From Mangifera indica (taxonomy: Eukaryota; Streptophyta; Magnoliopsida; Sapindales; Anacardiaceae), in assembly GCF_011075055.1 (NCBI RefSeq), contig NW_025401109.1, forward strand, positions 248,001 through 312,000: a stretch of DNA of 64,000 bases. The letters are read 5' to 3'. Shown here one piece after another: positions 32,920 to 44,043 of the stretch. Numbering within the stretch: position 1 is the stretch's first letter; every line of letters begins with the position of its first letter. The notes under the pieces are model-generated. The model made no database searches and had not been told where the DNA came from. It was given only the letters and a program-made list of their open reading frames with translations. Made by a program: the position numbers and the translations under genes.

Positions 32920-35364
32920 ATGGAAAGATTTTTCAAAAAAAAAGTCAACAATGATCTCATTGCCCGAACAAGAGGATAATATTGATGATTCAAATAAAAA
33001 ATTGGATGTCAATTTGTAAGATCATCCTATAGATCCAGGTTTATGACCATGAATTTCAGATTATGATCCTCTTATTTGAGATCAAATAAGAAGATTATAT
33101 GTGAAAAGGGGTTCTTATCAACCTAAAGATCGCTAGTTTCATTTCAAAGATTTTGGCAGATTTTCAAGGCAATTTGTTGTTTCATCTTTTTAAGCCAGAC
33201 GTTGGCGATAAAGAGGGTGGTGATCACTTGGCTGGCCAAAGGATTTCAAATTGGAAAAAAAAAAAAAAAGGAAAAATTGAATGTTCACTTTGGAAGTGCT
33301 AATATTTTTCATAACTAAGCTCGAAGAATGTGTGAATTGTTATTGAATCAAAAACAATATTTCCTTTTAATGATTTTGGCAGATTTTCAAGGCAATTTGT
33401 TGTTTCATCTTTTTAAGCCAGACGTTGCCGATAAAGAGGGTGGTGATCACTTGGTTGGCCAAAGGTTTCAAATTGGAAAAAAAAAGAAGGAAAAATTGAA
33501 TGTTCACTTTGGAAGTGCTAATATTTATCATAACTAAGCTCGAAGAATGTGTGAATTGTTATTGAATAAAAAACAACATATTCAGATATTTTTTAAAGGA
33601 TGAATTGAGTATCGAATTGGTTTAAATGCTACAGTTGATTGTGTTCATTTTCTTCTAAGACAAGCACTAGCATTTTATGATCATGATGAATCCGACAATT
33701 CAAACAATCAGGGGAATTTTCTTGAGCTTCAACAATTTCTTACTAATCATAATGAAGATGTCTGTGATGTTGCTTTCAAGAATTATCTTGATAATCTCAA
33801 ACAATTTAAAAAGACATTCTAAGTGTTATCTTTAGAGATTTAGGAGATTATTTATTCTCAATATTGATTGATGAATCTAAAGATAACTCTACAAAGGAAC
33901 AAATGGCTATTGTCTTGTGTTATGTTAATAAGAATGAGCTTGTTGTAGAGCTTTTTCTAGCTGTTGAACATGTTATCAGTACTACAACTCTCTCACTCAA
34001 GACAACACTTAACAATTTTTTTTCTAGGCATGGGTTGAATTTTCTAAAGTTCGAGGACAAAATTATAATAGAGCTAGTAATATGGAAGAGAATTCAATAG
34101 TTTAAAGACATTAAACTTGAAGCATAGTAGATGTACTTATTATATTCATTGTTTTGCCCATCAACTCTAGTTGGCTCTTGTAGCTTTAGTAAAGAAACAA
34201 GATAATGTTAATGATCTCTTTAATATCGTAGCAATTATAATTAATATTATTGGTGCTTTATCAAAACCTTGTGATATTTTTAGACATAAGCAAACTTATA
34301 AAGTTGTTGAAGCTTTTTCTGATGGTGAACTTTCAAGTGGAAGAGATCTTAATTAATAGACAAATTTGAAACGTGTCAGTGATACTCATTGGGGCTTGCA
34401 TTATGGTTCATTAATAAGCATAACTTTGTTATTTTCATCTGTTATTGATGTTCTTGAAACTGTGGCAAAAGATGGGGCAAACTTTGAGCAAAGATTCTAA
34501 GCAAAAAAAATACTGAAATTGATGCAATCATTTTACTTTGTGTTTAGTCTATTTATGATGAAGGATATACTTGGCTTTACAAATGAACTTTTTCAAACAG
34601 CACAAAGAAAATACCAAGATATTGTAAATGCTATGATTTTAATTGAAGCATGTAAGCAAGTTTTACAAGTGATAAGAGATAGTAGATGGGAGATTTTACT
34701 TAACAAAGTCTATTCTTTTAGTGTCAATCATGACATTGATGTTCCAAATATGGATGAAAATTTTTTTATCTAAGAGCAATTGCAACACAAGATTCAAGGT
34801 ATCACAAATGCTAATCATTACCGCATTGATGTATTTTATATAGTCATAAATATGTAACTTCAAGAGTTGAAAAATCGTTTTAATAAAGTAAAGATGAAAT
34901 TTATTTATTTGGCATGTTTATGTCCAAATGAAAATTGGGTTGCTTTTAATAATCAAAAATTAATTTGTCTTACTAAATTTTATCTTGAAGAATTTTTTGA
35001 CTTATATCTCATTGCACTTGATTCTCAATTTGATGTTTACATTTTGAATATACTCTCTAATGTCAAATTTATGGGACTGAAGATCTTGCAAGAGTGATGG
35101 TTGAAACTAAGAAGGGTAAAGTGTTTCCATTAGTTTTTTTGTTAATGAAATTAGCATTGATTTTACCAGTTACCACTGCTAGTGTAGAAAGAATTTTTTC
35201 AACAATGAATTTTATGAAAAATCCATTGCGAAATAGAATAAGTGATCAATAGTTAAATGATAGTGTAGTTGTATATATAGAAAATGATATATTTGATAGT
35301 ATTAATAATAAAGTCATTATACAATATTTTCAAAAGATGAAATCACATAAAAAACAATTATAAA
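32920..35364 (+). pseudogene. hAT transposase (TTF-finger/DUF4371 type), decayed, block X1
   Basis: The start reads MERFFKKK, the usual N-terminus of plant zinc-finger-MYM1-like hAT proteins. 32990-33200 contains DHPIDPGL, SDYDPLI-stop-DQIRRLYVKRGSYQPKDR and FGRFSRQFVVSSF. 33830-34360 matches the DUF4371 region: LIDESKDNSTKEQMAIVLCYVN, TTLNNFFSRHGLNF, and LALVALVKKQDNVNDLFNIV. 35100-35364 is the hAT C-terminal dimerisation domain (LPVTTASVERIFSTMNFMKN, NRISDQ). Many stops, frameshifts and an internal tandem duplication inactivate it. The family catalyses cut-and-paste transposition. Confidence 0.85.
33149..33585 (+). repeat. Tandem duplication inside the hAT transposase exon
   Basis: 33149-33371 and 33372-33585 are two direct copies of the exon segment from GATTTTGGCAG to the CGAAGAATGTGTGAATTG region, differing mainly in the poly-A run. 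The same doublet is in X3 (58441-58654 and 58655-58865). Confidence 0.85.
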
Positions 35365-35475
35365 TGTATTAGTTCATGAATATTGTATTAATATAAATGT
35401 TTGTTTTTGTTTTAATTTAAAACATATTTATATTATTATAATATTGACCCCCCTAAGATTTATTTCTAGGTTTGT

Positions 35476-36330
35476 TACACAATAGTCAATATTATTATTA
35501 GTGAAAGCTACAGACAAAATCTCAAATTTTTATTAGTATGATTGACATATAATAAAATTATGTATACTTATAATAAGTAATAATTTGAGTAGCAATTATG
35601 ATATGATATCGTGATTAAGTACTTATTATAAGACCAATCACATGGCAGTACATCTTCATTAAGATTCAAATTTATATAATCATGTGGCATCTAAATTTAA
35701 GAATAAAACTGTACAAACAAACAAATTATACATTTTTTTTGTACAAATTGAGATAACAGTTTGTGATTGAGTGATATGATTGTTTGTTTTTTTCTCTTAT
35801 TTTACAATCATCTAATCAGATACAAACACATTTGGTTATATACAAAAGTTTGTATAATTTATTTGTATACATAATATTAATCCTAAATTTAAAAAAAATG
35901 TTTATATAAATAGTCTCTTTATATCATTTTAATGTAATGATAAAATTTCTAATAATACAGTAACATCTGTATAATGTTAAATTCTATCTTTCATTCAATT
36001 TGTCATCAAAATTAAAATTTATATTCAGTAATTACAATCATGATAAATAGTATTGAAAATTAAAATTTAATTTATTAATAAAACCATGCATATATATTTT
36101 TGATATATAATTTAAATACATAAATGACGTGTCATTATATAGTTGGATGATTTTTAATTAAAAATAAAATAATATTTACTCATATGATAACACGTCATTT
36201 GTATATCTAAATTATATATATAAAATATGTACACATAACATTGTTCTTAACTTATTAAGTGACATCATCGTATTAATAAATAAGATATTGAGACAATCTT
36301 ATATGCAAGAAATACTTATATAAGATGTTT
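35476..36330. other. AT-rich non-coding sequence with MITE-like palindromes, X1
   Basis: 35480-35640 resembles 3865-4990 (element flank). 35710-35880 is a palindromic segment with ACAAACAAATTATAC and its inverse. 36110-36235 is a palindrome with TGACGTGTCATTATAT and ATATGATAACACGTCA. Nothing coding is seen. Confidence 0.5.
36110..36235. mobile_element. Small palindromic MITE, X1
   Basis: It has inverted arms around TTTTTAATTAAAAATAAAAT and relatives at 5015-5160 and 61435-61560. Target duplication is not determined. Confidence 0.45.
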
Positions 36331-36945
36331 CTTTAATACAAATTTCAATTATTAATAAGTCTTCAATTTTAAAAAATTCATAAAAATACCCATATTGAAC
36401 AATTGAAATTTAACTAATCAATTTATTATCCACTAATATTTAATTTACCGATGTATCCTCTAATAATTATAATTTATTATTTTCCCTTTTTCTAAAAAAA
36501 ATATTTTTTCTTATTTAATCCTTTTTCTTTTATCATGTTCAATTTTTTACCACTAATTGTCGGTTATCATTTTTTTCCTCTCTTCATTCATCAACATTTA
36601 ATACCACCATTAACCATCTTTTTCTCCTCTTGTTATCTTCACCACTAATTATTAGTCATCCTCTTTCTCCTCTCGTCATCTTCACTGGCCACAGCACTTT
36701 CAACCGTCCTTCTTCTATAAAAATCTTCACCACCAACAAGAGTAGCCATCCTTTTCCTTCATTCTTCTTACCATTGATCATCCTTCTGCTTCTATTTTCT
36801 TCACCACCACTTTTCACTCTCCAATTTTCTAGGACAATTTGACAATAACCCTTGATTTATATTTACTTGAATAGAAGAATCAGCTAGATCAAAATTTAGT
36901 GAAAATGAAATGAGTGGGAGAAAAAGGAAGAGGAAATCAAAGGTA
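36331..36945. other. Non-coding, pyrimidine-rich stretch, X1
   Basis: The CT-rich segment 36480-36835 repeats CATC/CTTC/CACCA words (for example TCTTCACCACTAATTATTAG) and gives spurious Ser/Pro/His-rich frames. It is present in X2 (41940-42395) and X3 (61730-62155) without coding constraint. Confidence 0.5.
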
Positions 36946-38041
36946 GAACCAAAATTTTCACTAAGGGGGGCCCTCCATGCTCAATCATTGTTCACTAATC
37001 AACATATATTTTACCTTATAGTAACACTCAATCTAATATTAAATCTATAAAAAAAATGATGAATATGTTAAACCCAAAATATCAAAATATATCTAAGAAA
37101 TTAATAACTAGTTACACCGAAGTTAAGAACAAAAAGAGGGATTTGAATTATTCAATTTCAATAGAAAATATAAATGCCAATTCTCGTATCTCAATTGCAG
37201 CAATAAACTTTCTTTAAATCCCTCACTATCAAAATTTAATTTACAAGCGAGACAACAAAAAGCAAAATTGAGTAACTCCCAGGTCCCATCTCTATTTGAC
37301 CTCTTAAATTTCTACGAAATCTCAAGAAATTAACAAGCCTAACCCAGACAAGATGAAAAAACAATCGCTGGTTTGAGTGTGTTAGAACTTTAAACTGCAA
37401 CTCATGGTGTTTCACTGAGCTACACCTTAGCAAAAAGTCCATAGACAATTATATTATTCACAGTTATGCGCATCCTCATTCATCATTATATTAAGTGCCA
37501 AATCAATATGCCATGAACCACGTGCTCTTTTCAATCAATTGTCCAATTGCACTCTTATTAAGGTTCATGTATATACGTTCACAGCAAGAAAAAACATCCA
37601 ATACAAAAGCTTTCCATTCACAAAATCCTATTAATAATAAAGGACAATCAACCGGTGAAATTTCATCAGAATTCATAGGCACAAAAACTACAATTATGTC
37701 CAGCATTTCCTCATTAATTCCAAAAACACTGAACCATTCAAGATGCTCCAACATAAAATTGTTATATAAAAATTAAAAAAACATTACTTGGAAGCTGTAA
37801 CTAGGAGCAATAGAGCAGCCACTTATCAAATGAGTAACGAGGGAGACTTGGTGAAGAATGGGATTGCAACTTGGGCCTAAGAATTCTTGGAAGCGACAGA
37901 ATTGGAAGAATGGGATTTGCTGAATAGGTTAGGGTTTGGAAATTGAGTTTTTGGCCTTGTTTATATTTTGAAAAAGAAAAACTTAGTAAGGGTGGCCTAA
38001 TGAAACAAATAAGGGTGGGTCTTCATTAAAATTTTCAAAAG
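36946..38041 (-). other. Gene-like non-coding segment, possibly captured host sequence, X1
   Basis: Read on the minus strand, 37975 to 37170 begins with a leader-like AAACCCTAACC region and contains an 83-codon frame (37503-37754, MLEHLEWFSVFGINEEML...). The frame is also open in X3 (62867-63118) but broken in X2. The right edge has the GGTGGGTCTTCATTAAAATT segment that resembles an eroded transposon end. The differences between X1 and X3 in the frame include replacements at three residues out of about seven base changes, so there is no sign of purifying selection. The product is unrecognised. Confidence 0.35.
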
Positions 38042-39205
38042 AAATTCATAGAAACTTGAGAATGATTGAAACTGTTTTTCTTGAATAGTAGATTTTAATC
38101 AAAATTTGGCCTGTGTTTTTTTCCTTTTCACAGTGGAAAGTTTTCCACATAAATCCTATGTTCTTGTTTGTGGTTGATTTGTTTTATTTCCTACATGCAA
38201 TTGATATTTCCTATGATTAATTGACTTAATTAATTTGCACAATCAGATATAAGGTTTGTGGCCCCAAAACAAAAGACAGTATTTGAAGTTGCTATACATG
38301 TGAAACAAATATTAGCTTAATGTTTTTTATCATTCAAGTGCTTTATTCTTACTAAATTCAGATAATAATTACATATTAACCTCGAAAAAACAGTTGCTAC
38401 ATTATAAAATATTAAAAGTTTAACTTGTTAGCTAGTAAGAGAGAGGAGTAAAATGAATTTTGAAACAATTATATTTATATTATTTTATAGTTCAAGGAAA
38501 ATAGTGTTATGTAGTTTATGTGTCTAGAGTATAGAAGTATTAGAGTTAATGGAAGAGTTGTGTGATTGAAGTTAAAAAGTAAAGAGTTATAGTTAAGGGA
38601 AAATTATTATTGCCCTATATATTAGATGGTGAAAAGTGAGTCATTGATTGTTGGATTTCCAATGCAAATCAAAACATTGCATATTTGATTTAAGAGAAGA
38701 TGTGAAAACCAACTCTCAAAATAGTGTGTTTTTTGTTTAAGTAAAATAGTGTGATTCAGGGATTATTCATGTGATATTATTTTGATGGAATAAAGGCATT
38801 GAAAAATGAACAGAAGAAATCATTGTCACATTTTCTTATCTTTAACTCACTAAGAGGTAGAGGTAAATATCTTACCTCAGGGGTGAATGGAGAAATCATT
38901 GTCAAGAGGGATGTTTACCGATAAGAAATGAGAATGACTGTTCTTATGTAATTTTTCTAGAAATCTAAGAAAAGTTTAGAGGTATTTTTTTTTTTTTTTG
39001 TGTCTTTTGTCCTCGCATGTAAACAATTTTCACATTTTCATTTTGTTTGTCAAAGTTCAAGTCGATCTAGATTAAATCAACTATTAAATTATTTTCAAAT
39101 GAAACTTGAGTCTTAACTCATCAATTTTGAGTTGATCTCAAACTTATTCTTTTAAGTTCAAACTATTCTTAAACTAGATATTATTCTAACTTAGATCAAA
39201 TTCAA

Positions 39206-41580
39206 TGCGGAGGGAACTGGGGTCAACAAGGTGAATTGACCCTCTATGGCTTAAAAAAAAAATCTGAAAATTTATATATATTTACAATAATGCCATGACA
39301 TTATATATTCAATTTTAATATTTTATTAAATAAAATCCATTCTTTTCTTCACACACTCACAACATTATCAACTTATTATTTTCTTCAGCTTTTCTTCTCT
39401 TTTGTCCATTTGAGTTTTCTCTCATATCCTTTGCTCAATCCTTCCTTTCTTCGCTTGTTCATCAAATTATCAACTTTTCTTCAAGCTTCATCTTTATTTC
39501 ATATCATTATCAACTCTTCTCCAAGCTCTATCTTTATTTCATATCATTAATCACTATTAGGGTATTCTTTTCAGGTATCAATTTCATCCCTCTTATTGTT
39601 TTGATTATTTGATTGTTTAAATTAGAGTTTAGGTTATATGGGGTTGCTAAAGTTTTGTTTGAATTTGATTTAGTATTCCATTTTGACTAAGTTTTATTAT
39701 GTCATCTTAATTTGATTTATTTTCCCCCCTTATTAATTTCAACTAAGTTATGTAATTTTAATCGCATTTAGTATCCAATTAATTTCCAGCTTCATGTTTA
39801 TTCTTTTCATTAATATATGTTCAATAATGAGCCATAAATGTTTGCATAAGTAGTTAGTTTTTGATGAGTTGGTGGTCCTTTCAATTCATTATACATTCAA
39901 ATACAAATTGAAAAATTTGAACATAATATAATAATATTGGCCAAAGGACTATTTCCCACCCAAGTTTTAATGTAAAGACAGATATCCATCCACAGGGTTT
40001 CAAAAACCTAAACACTTACCCATACACAAACATTTGTTAGAATATTCTATTATAGGCAAGGGTAAAATCATCATTTTACCTTTCATATCAAAAAATATAT
40101 AATTAATCTCATCTCCCCCCAAGTTTTGAAAAGTAAAATTTTATGCTAACCTCAAACTTTGAAAAAGTGAGACTTCACCCCCAAAAACCATTGGTTTTCT
40201 TCTCTTCGAGAACGTTAATTGCGTGGTGATGAAGATGGCCACCATTCTCCTCCTTTTTCTCTTTGCCATGGTCAACGACGTCCCATAACAAACAAAGATC
40301 AGTCGACGATGAAAATCGAAGAAGAAAAAGACTGGACCAATTCTCAGATCCATCAAATTGACTCCAGATGAAGCTTCAATAGTACGATTCATCTTTATTT
40401 GAAGCCCAATTGACAGAAACAAAGCTAGTGCTAGAGAATTGAGGCTTCATCGTGTTGATGCTTTTGTTGTTAAAGAATTAAGGCTTCATCTTCGATTTTT
40501 ATCATTGATTGATCTTCATCTATTGTGAGACGTTGTTAGTCATAACAGAGAGAAAAGGGAGGAGAATGGTGTTGTCTTTGTTGTTGTGTGGTCATCGTTG
40601 CCAAAGAGAAGAAAACCAAGGGTTTGTTGGGGTGAAGTGTCACTTTTTCAAAGTTTGAAGTCAAGGTGAAATGTTACTTTTCAAAACTTGGAGGGGGGGA
40701 ATGAGATTAATTATATATTTTTTAATATGAAAGGTAAAATGATGGTTATACCTTTACTTCTAATAGAAAATTCTAGCAGATGTTAATTCATAGGTGAGTG
40801 TTTGGGTTTTTAAAACTTGTGTGTATTTGTCTTTACATTAAAACTTGGGTGGGAAATAGTCCTTTGGCCAATAATATTCACTATTCCTTTTTCCAGATTT
40901 ACATGAATAAACACCTAAATTGTTATAATTAATGGATTGTTTATGAAGTTTGTTCGATTGTTTGGTTAGTTTTGGGAGTGATTATTTTGAAGAAGACTTG
41001 TTTATTGTTTCTTATTTGTTTGTAAGGTGTTTAAAGAAAGACTTGTATGAATTTCTGGTAGTTTTGTGCTTAAGGTGTTTGTTTTTTTACTCATGTGAAT
41101 TTCATTTTAATTTAAGTTTTATTTTATTGTTTCATCAGGACAAATAATTTTTTTGTTTTATTTATAATATATTTTTATTATCAAGTTATAGTATGGAAAG
41201 ATTTTTCAAAAAAAAGTCAACAATGATCTTATTGTCTGAATAAGAGGATAATATTGATGATTCAAATAAAAAAGTGGATGTCAATTTGTAAGATCATCCT
41301 ATAGATCCAGGTTTATAACCACGAATTTTAGATTATGATCCTCTTATTTGAGATCAAATAAGAAGATTATATTTGAAAAGGGGTTCTTCTCAACCTAAAG
41401 ATCGCTAGTTTCCTTTTAAAGATTTTGGCAGATTTTCAAGGCAATTTGTTGTTTCATCTTTTTAAGCCAAATGTTGCTGATAAAGAGGGTGGTGATCACT
41501 TAGTTGGCCAAAGGATTTCAATTTGGAAAAAAAAAAAAGAAAAATTGAATCTTCACTTTGGAAGTGCTAATATTTCTCAT
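39206..41580 (+). mobile_element. hAT element, block X2, 3' part deleted
   Basis: The left end, with GCGGAGGGAACTGGGGTCAAC, starts near 39206. The transposase start MERFFKKK is at 41193. Similarity to X1 stops at about 41580, equivalent to 33530, and resumes with sequence equivalent to about 35957. About 2.4 kb containing DUF4371 and the dimerisation domain is gone. Confidence 0.75.
39939..40869. mobile_element. Mutator-like non-autonomous element with long TIRs, block X2
   Basis: It is 931 bp with intact GGCCAAAGGACTATTTCCCA ends and the 9-bp AATAATATT duplication at 39930-39938 and 40870-40878. It lies in the same position as in X1 and X3, so it predates the X duplications. Confidence 0.88.
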
Positions 41581-41880
41581 ACAGTAACATCTGTATAGAA
41601 CAATGTTATGTGTACCTATTTTTGATACACAATTCATATACATAATGATGTGTCATCATGTAATTAGGTGATTTTAAAATATGTGTCATCATATGATAAA
41701 AAAACATCTAATCATATGATAACACCTCATCTATGTATACAAATTGTGTACCACTAATATATTCAAAATAAGAGGATCTTATATACAAGAAATACTTATA
41801 TAAGATGTTTTGAAAACCATAAATTTTAATTTGTATACACAGATGTAAACATCAAATTGAGAATTATTAATAAGATGTTT
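41581..41880. mobile_element. Palindromic MITE-like sequence specific to X2
   Basis: 41605-41760 has inverted arms (TGTGTACCTATTTTTGATACA region against TATACAAATTGTGTACCACTA region) and several ATCATATGATAACAC-type repeats. It differs from the corresponding sequence of X1 and X3, although it is of the same general family. The boundaries are uncertain. Confidence 0.4.
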
Positions 41881-43250
41881 CTTTAATACAAATTTCAATT
41901 ATTAATAAGTCTTCAATTTTAAAAAATTCATAAAAATACCCATATTGAACAATTATAATTTAACTAATCAATTTATTATCCACTAATATTTAATTTACCG
42001 ATGTATCCTCTAATAATTATAATTTATTATTTTCCCTTTTTCTAAAAAAAAATATTTTTTCTTATTTAATCATTTTTCTTTTATCATGTTCAATTCTTTA
42101 CCACTAATTGTCGGTTATCATTTTTCTCCTCTCTTCATTCACCAACATTTAATACCACCATTACCATCTTTTTCTTTTCTTGTTATCTTCACCACTAATT
42201 ATCAGTCATCCTCTTTCTCCTCTCGTCATCTTCACTGGCCACACCACTTTCAGTCATCCTTCTTCTATAGAAATCTTCACCACCAACAAGAGTAGCCATC
42301 CTTCTCCTTCATTCATTCTTACTATCGATCATCCTTCTGCTTCTATCTTCTTAACCACCACTTTTCACTCTTCAATTTTCTAGGATAATCTGACAATAAC
42401 CCTTGATTTATATTTACTTGAATAGAAGAATAAGCTAGATCAAAATTTATTGAAAAGAAATGAATGGAAGAAAAAGGAAGAGGAAATCAAAGGTAGAACC
42501 AAAATTTTCGCTAAGGAGGGTCCTCCACGCTCTATCATTGTTCACTAATCAACATATATTTTACCTTATAGTAACACTCAATCTAATATTAAATCTATAA
42601 AAAAAATGATGAATATGTTAAACCCAAAATATCAAAATATATCTAAGAAATTAATAACTAGTTACACCGAAGTTAAGAACAAAAAGAGGGATTTGCATTA
42701 TTCAATTTCAATAGAAAATATAAATGTCAATTCTCTTATCTCAATTGCAGCAATAAACTTTCTTTAAATCCCTCACTATCAAAATTTAATTTACAGGCGA
42801 GACAACAAAAAGCAAAATTGAGTAACTCCCAGGCCCCCTCTCTATTTGACCTCTTAAATTTCTACAAAATCTCAAGAAATTAACAAGCCTAACCCAGACA
42901 AGATGAAAAAACAGTCGGATGTAAATATTTATGGGTAGCATTTGTGCTATAACAAATGCTGAGTTTGAGTGTGTTAGAACTTTAAACTGCAACTCATGGT
43001 GTTTCATTGAGCTACACCTTAACAAAAAGTCCATAGACAATCATATTATTCACAGTTATGCACATCCTCATTCATCATTATATTAAGTGCCAAATCAATA
43101 TGCCATTAACCACGTGCTCCTTTCAATAAGTTGTCCAATTGCACTCTTATTAAGGTTCATTTATATTCGTTCACAGCAAGAAAAAACATCCAATACAAAA
43201 GCTTTCCATTCACAAAATCCTGTTAATAATAAAGGACAATCAACCGGTGT
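41881..43250. other. Non-coding remainder of X2
   Basis: The order matches 36330-37668 of X1: pyrimidine-rich tract, then the gene-like minus-strand segment. The 83-codon frame of X1/X3 is cut by the junction at 43251. Confidence 0.5.
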
Positions 43251-43265
43251 TTTCCATTCACAAAA

Positions 43266-44043
43266 TCTAAATAGAATTTTAGATGTCACTGTTTAATATT
43301 TTCAACTAGTTAATATATAGAGATAATCATCCAACAATTTAAAACTACTTATTGTTGAAATTTCGTCGTCTTTACAATTTAATGTCGGTTGGATTAAGAG
43401 GATGCAGAAAAGTCAGAACGAGCCGTACACATGGATATTATCAAGGATTATTCAATATTTGCCATACGTAGAAGGGGAAAACAGCACTAGTGTTCCAAAT
43501 TTCCAAACAACAAAGGATATTATATTATCAAAGGTTGCTGCAGATGTGAAAACAAATTAATATTAGCCTCATGCTTTTGATCATTCAAATGCTATATCCT
43601 TACTAAATTCAAATGTTAATTACGTATCAATATTGGAAATCCGAGTCTTGTACTGCCACGACATCATTTTGCTGGAATATCATTGATCTTACAACGCCGT
43701 GCATTAAAATATGGTGACACATATTTTCATTAATACTTGGAAACTCATATAATAAAAAAAACAAGTTCATTTATTTATTAGATTCCAACAAAAAGATCGC
43801 AAGAATCAACTTATGTTTAATTTTATAACCATTAAAATATCACAATAATTTTTTATACACCAAATTTTGAGTATTTAATTAAACATTCGTATGATCTATT
43901 TTCATATGATTGAATATATATCTTTAATTTAATTATTCAATCACATAATTACATATTACTTAAATATATAATTGAATACTTAACTCTTGAGGGCTCATGA
44001 TTTTATTGATACTCATATTATACCTGGAATAATTAATATTAAA
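43266..44043. other. 3' flank of the intact BBE-like gene
   Basis: The segment is non-coding and similar to 2725-3292 and 9310-10050, with small indels. Confidence 0.55.
44002..44007 (-). terminator. Polyadenylation signal AATAAA of the intact BBE-like gene
   Basis: AATAAA on the minus strand lies about 40 nt past the stop codon, the same as for the paralogue. Confidence 0.45.

Larger units (their letters stand above)
30893..35475 (+). mobile_element. hAT element with transposase relic, block X1
   Basis: The left end has GGGGTCAACAAAGTGAAT (about 30917) and the right end its mirror, ATTGACCCCCCTAAGATT (about 35443), as in plant hAT elements with TTF-finger transposases. The flanks TTAGATCAAATTCAAT and ACACAATAGTCAATATT are contiguous in the related sequence at about 3848-3880, which gives an approximate empty site. 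The transposase ORF starts at 32920. A Mutator-like element (31631-32564) is nested in the 5' part. Confidence 0.7.
38042..43250. repeat. Segmental duplication, block X2 (partial)
   Basis: It starts inside the copia 3' LTR (equivalent to about 29800) and follows X1 in order up to the point equivalent to about 37668, but lacks most of the hAT body. It abuts copy 3 of the BBE block at 43251. Confidence 0.85.

Noticed and set aside
36630..36842. Ser/Pro-rich frames at 36630-36842, 42086-42383 and 61952-62155
   Set aside because: They come from a pyrimidine-rich tract with CATC/CTTC words. Frame and length vary between the three copies, so it is not coding.
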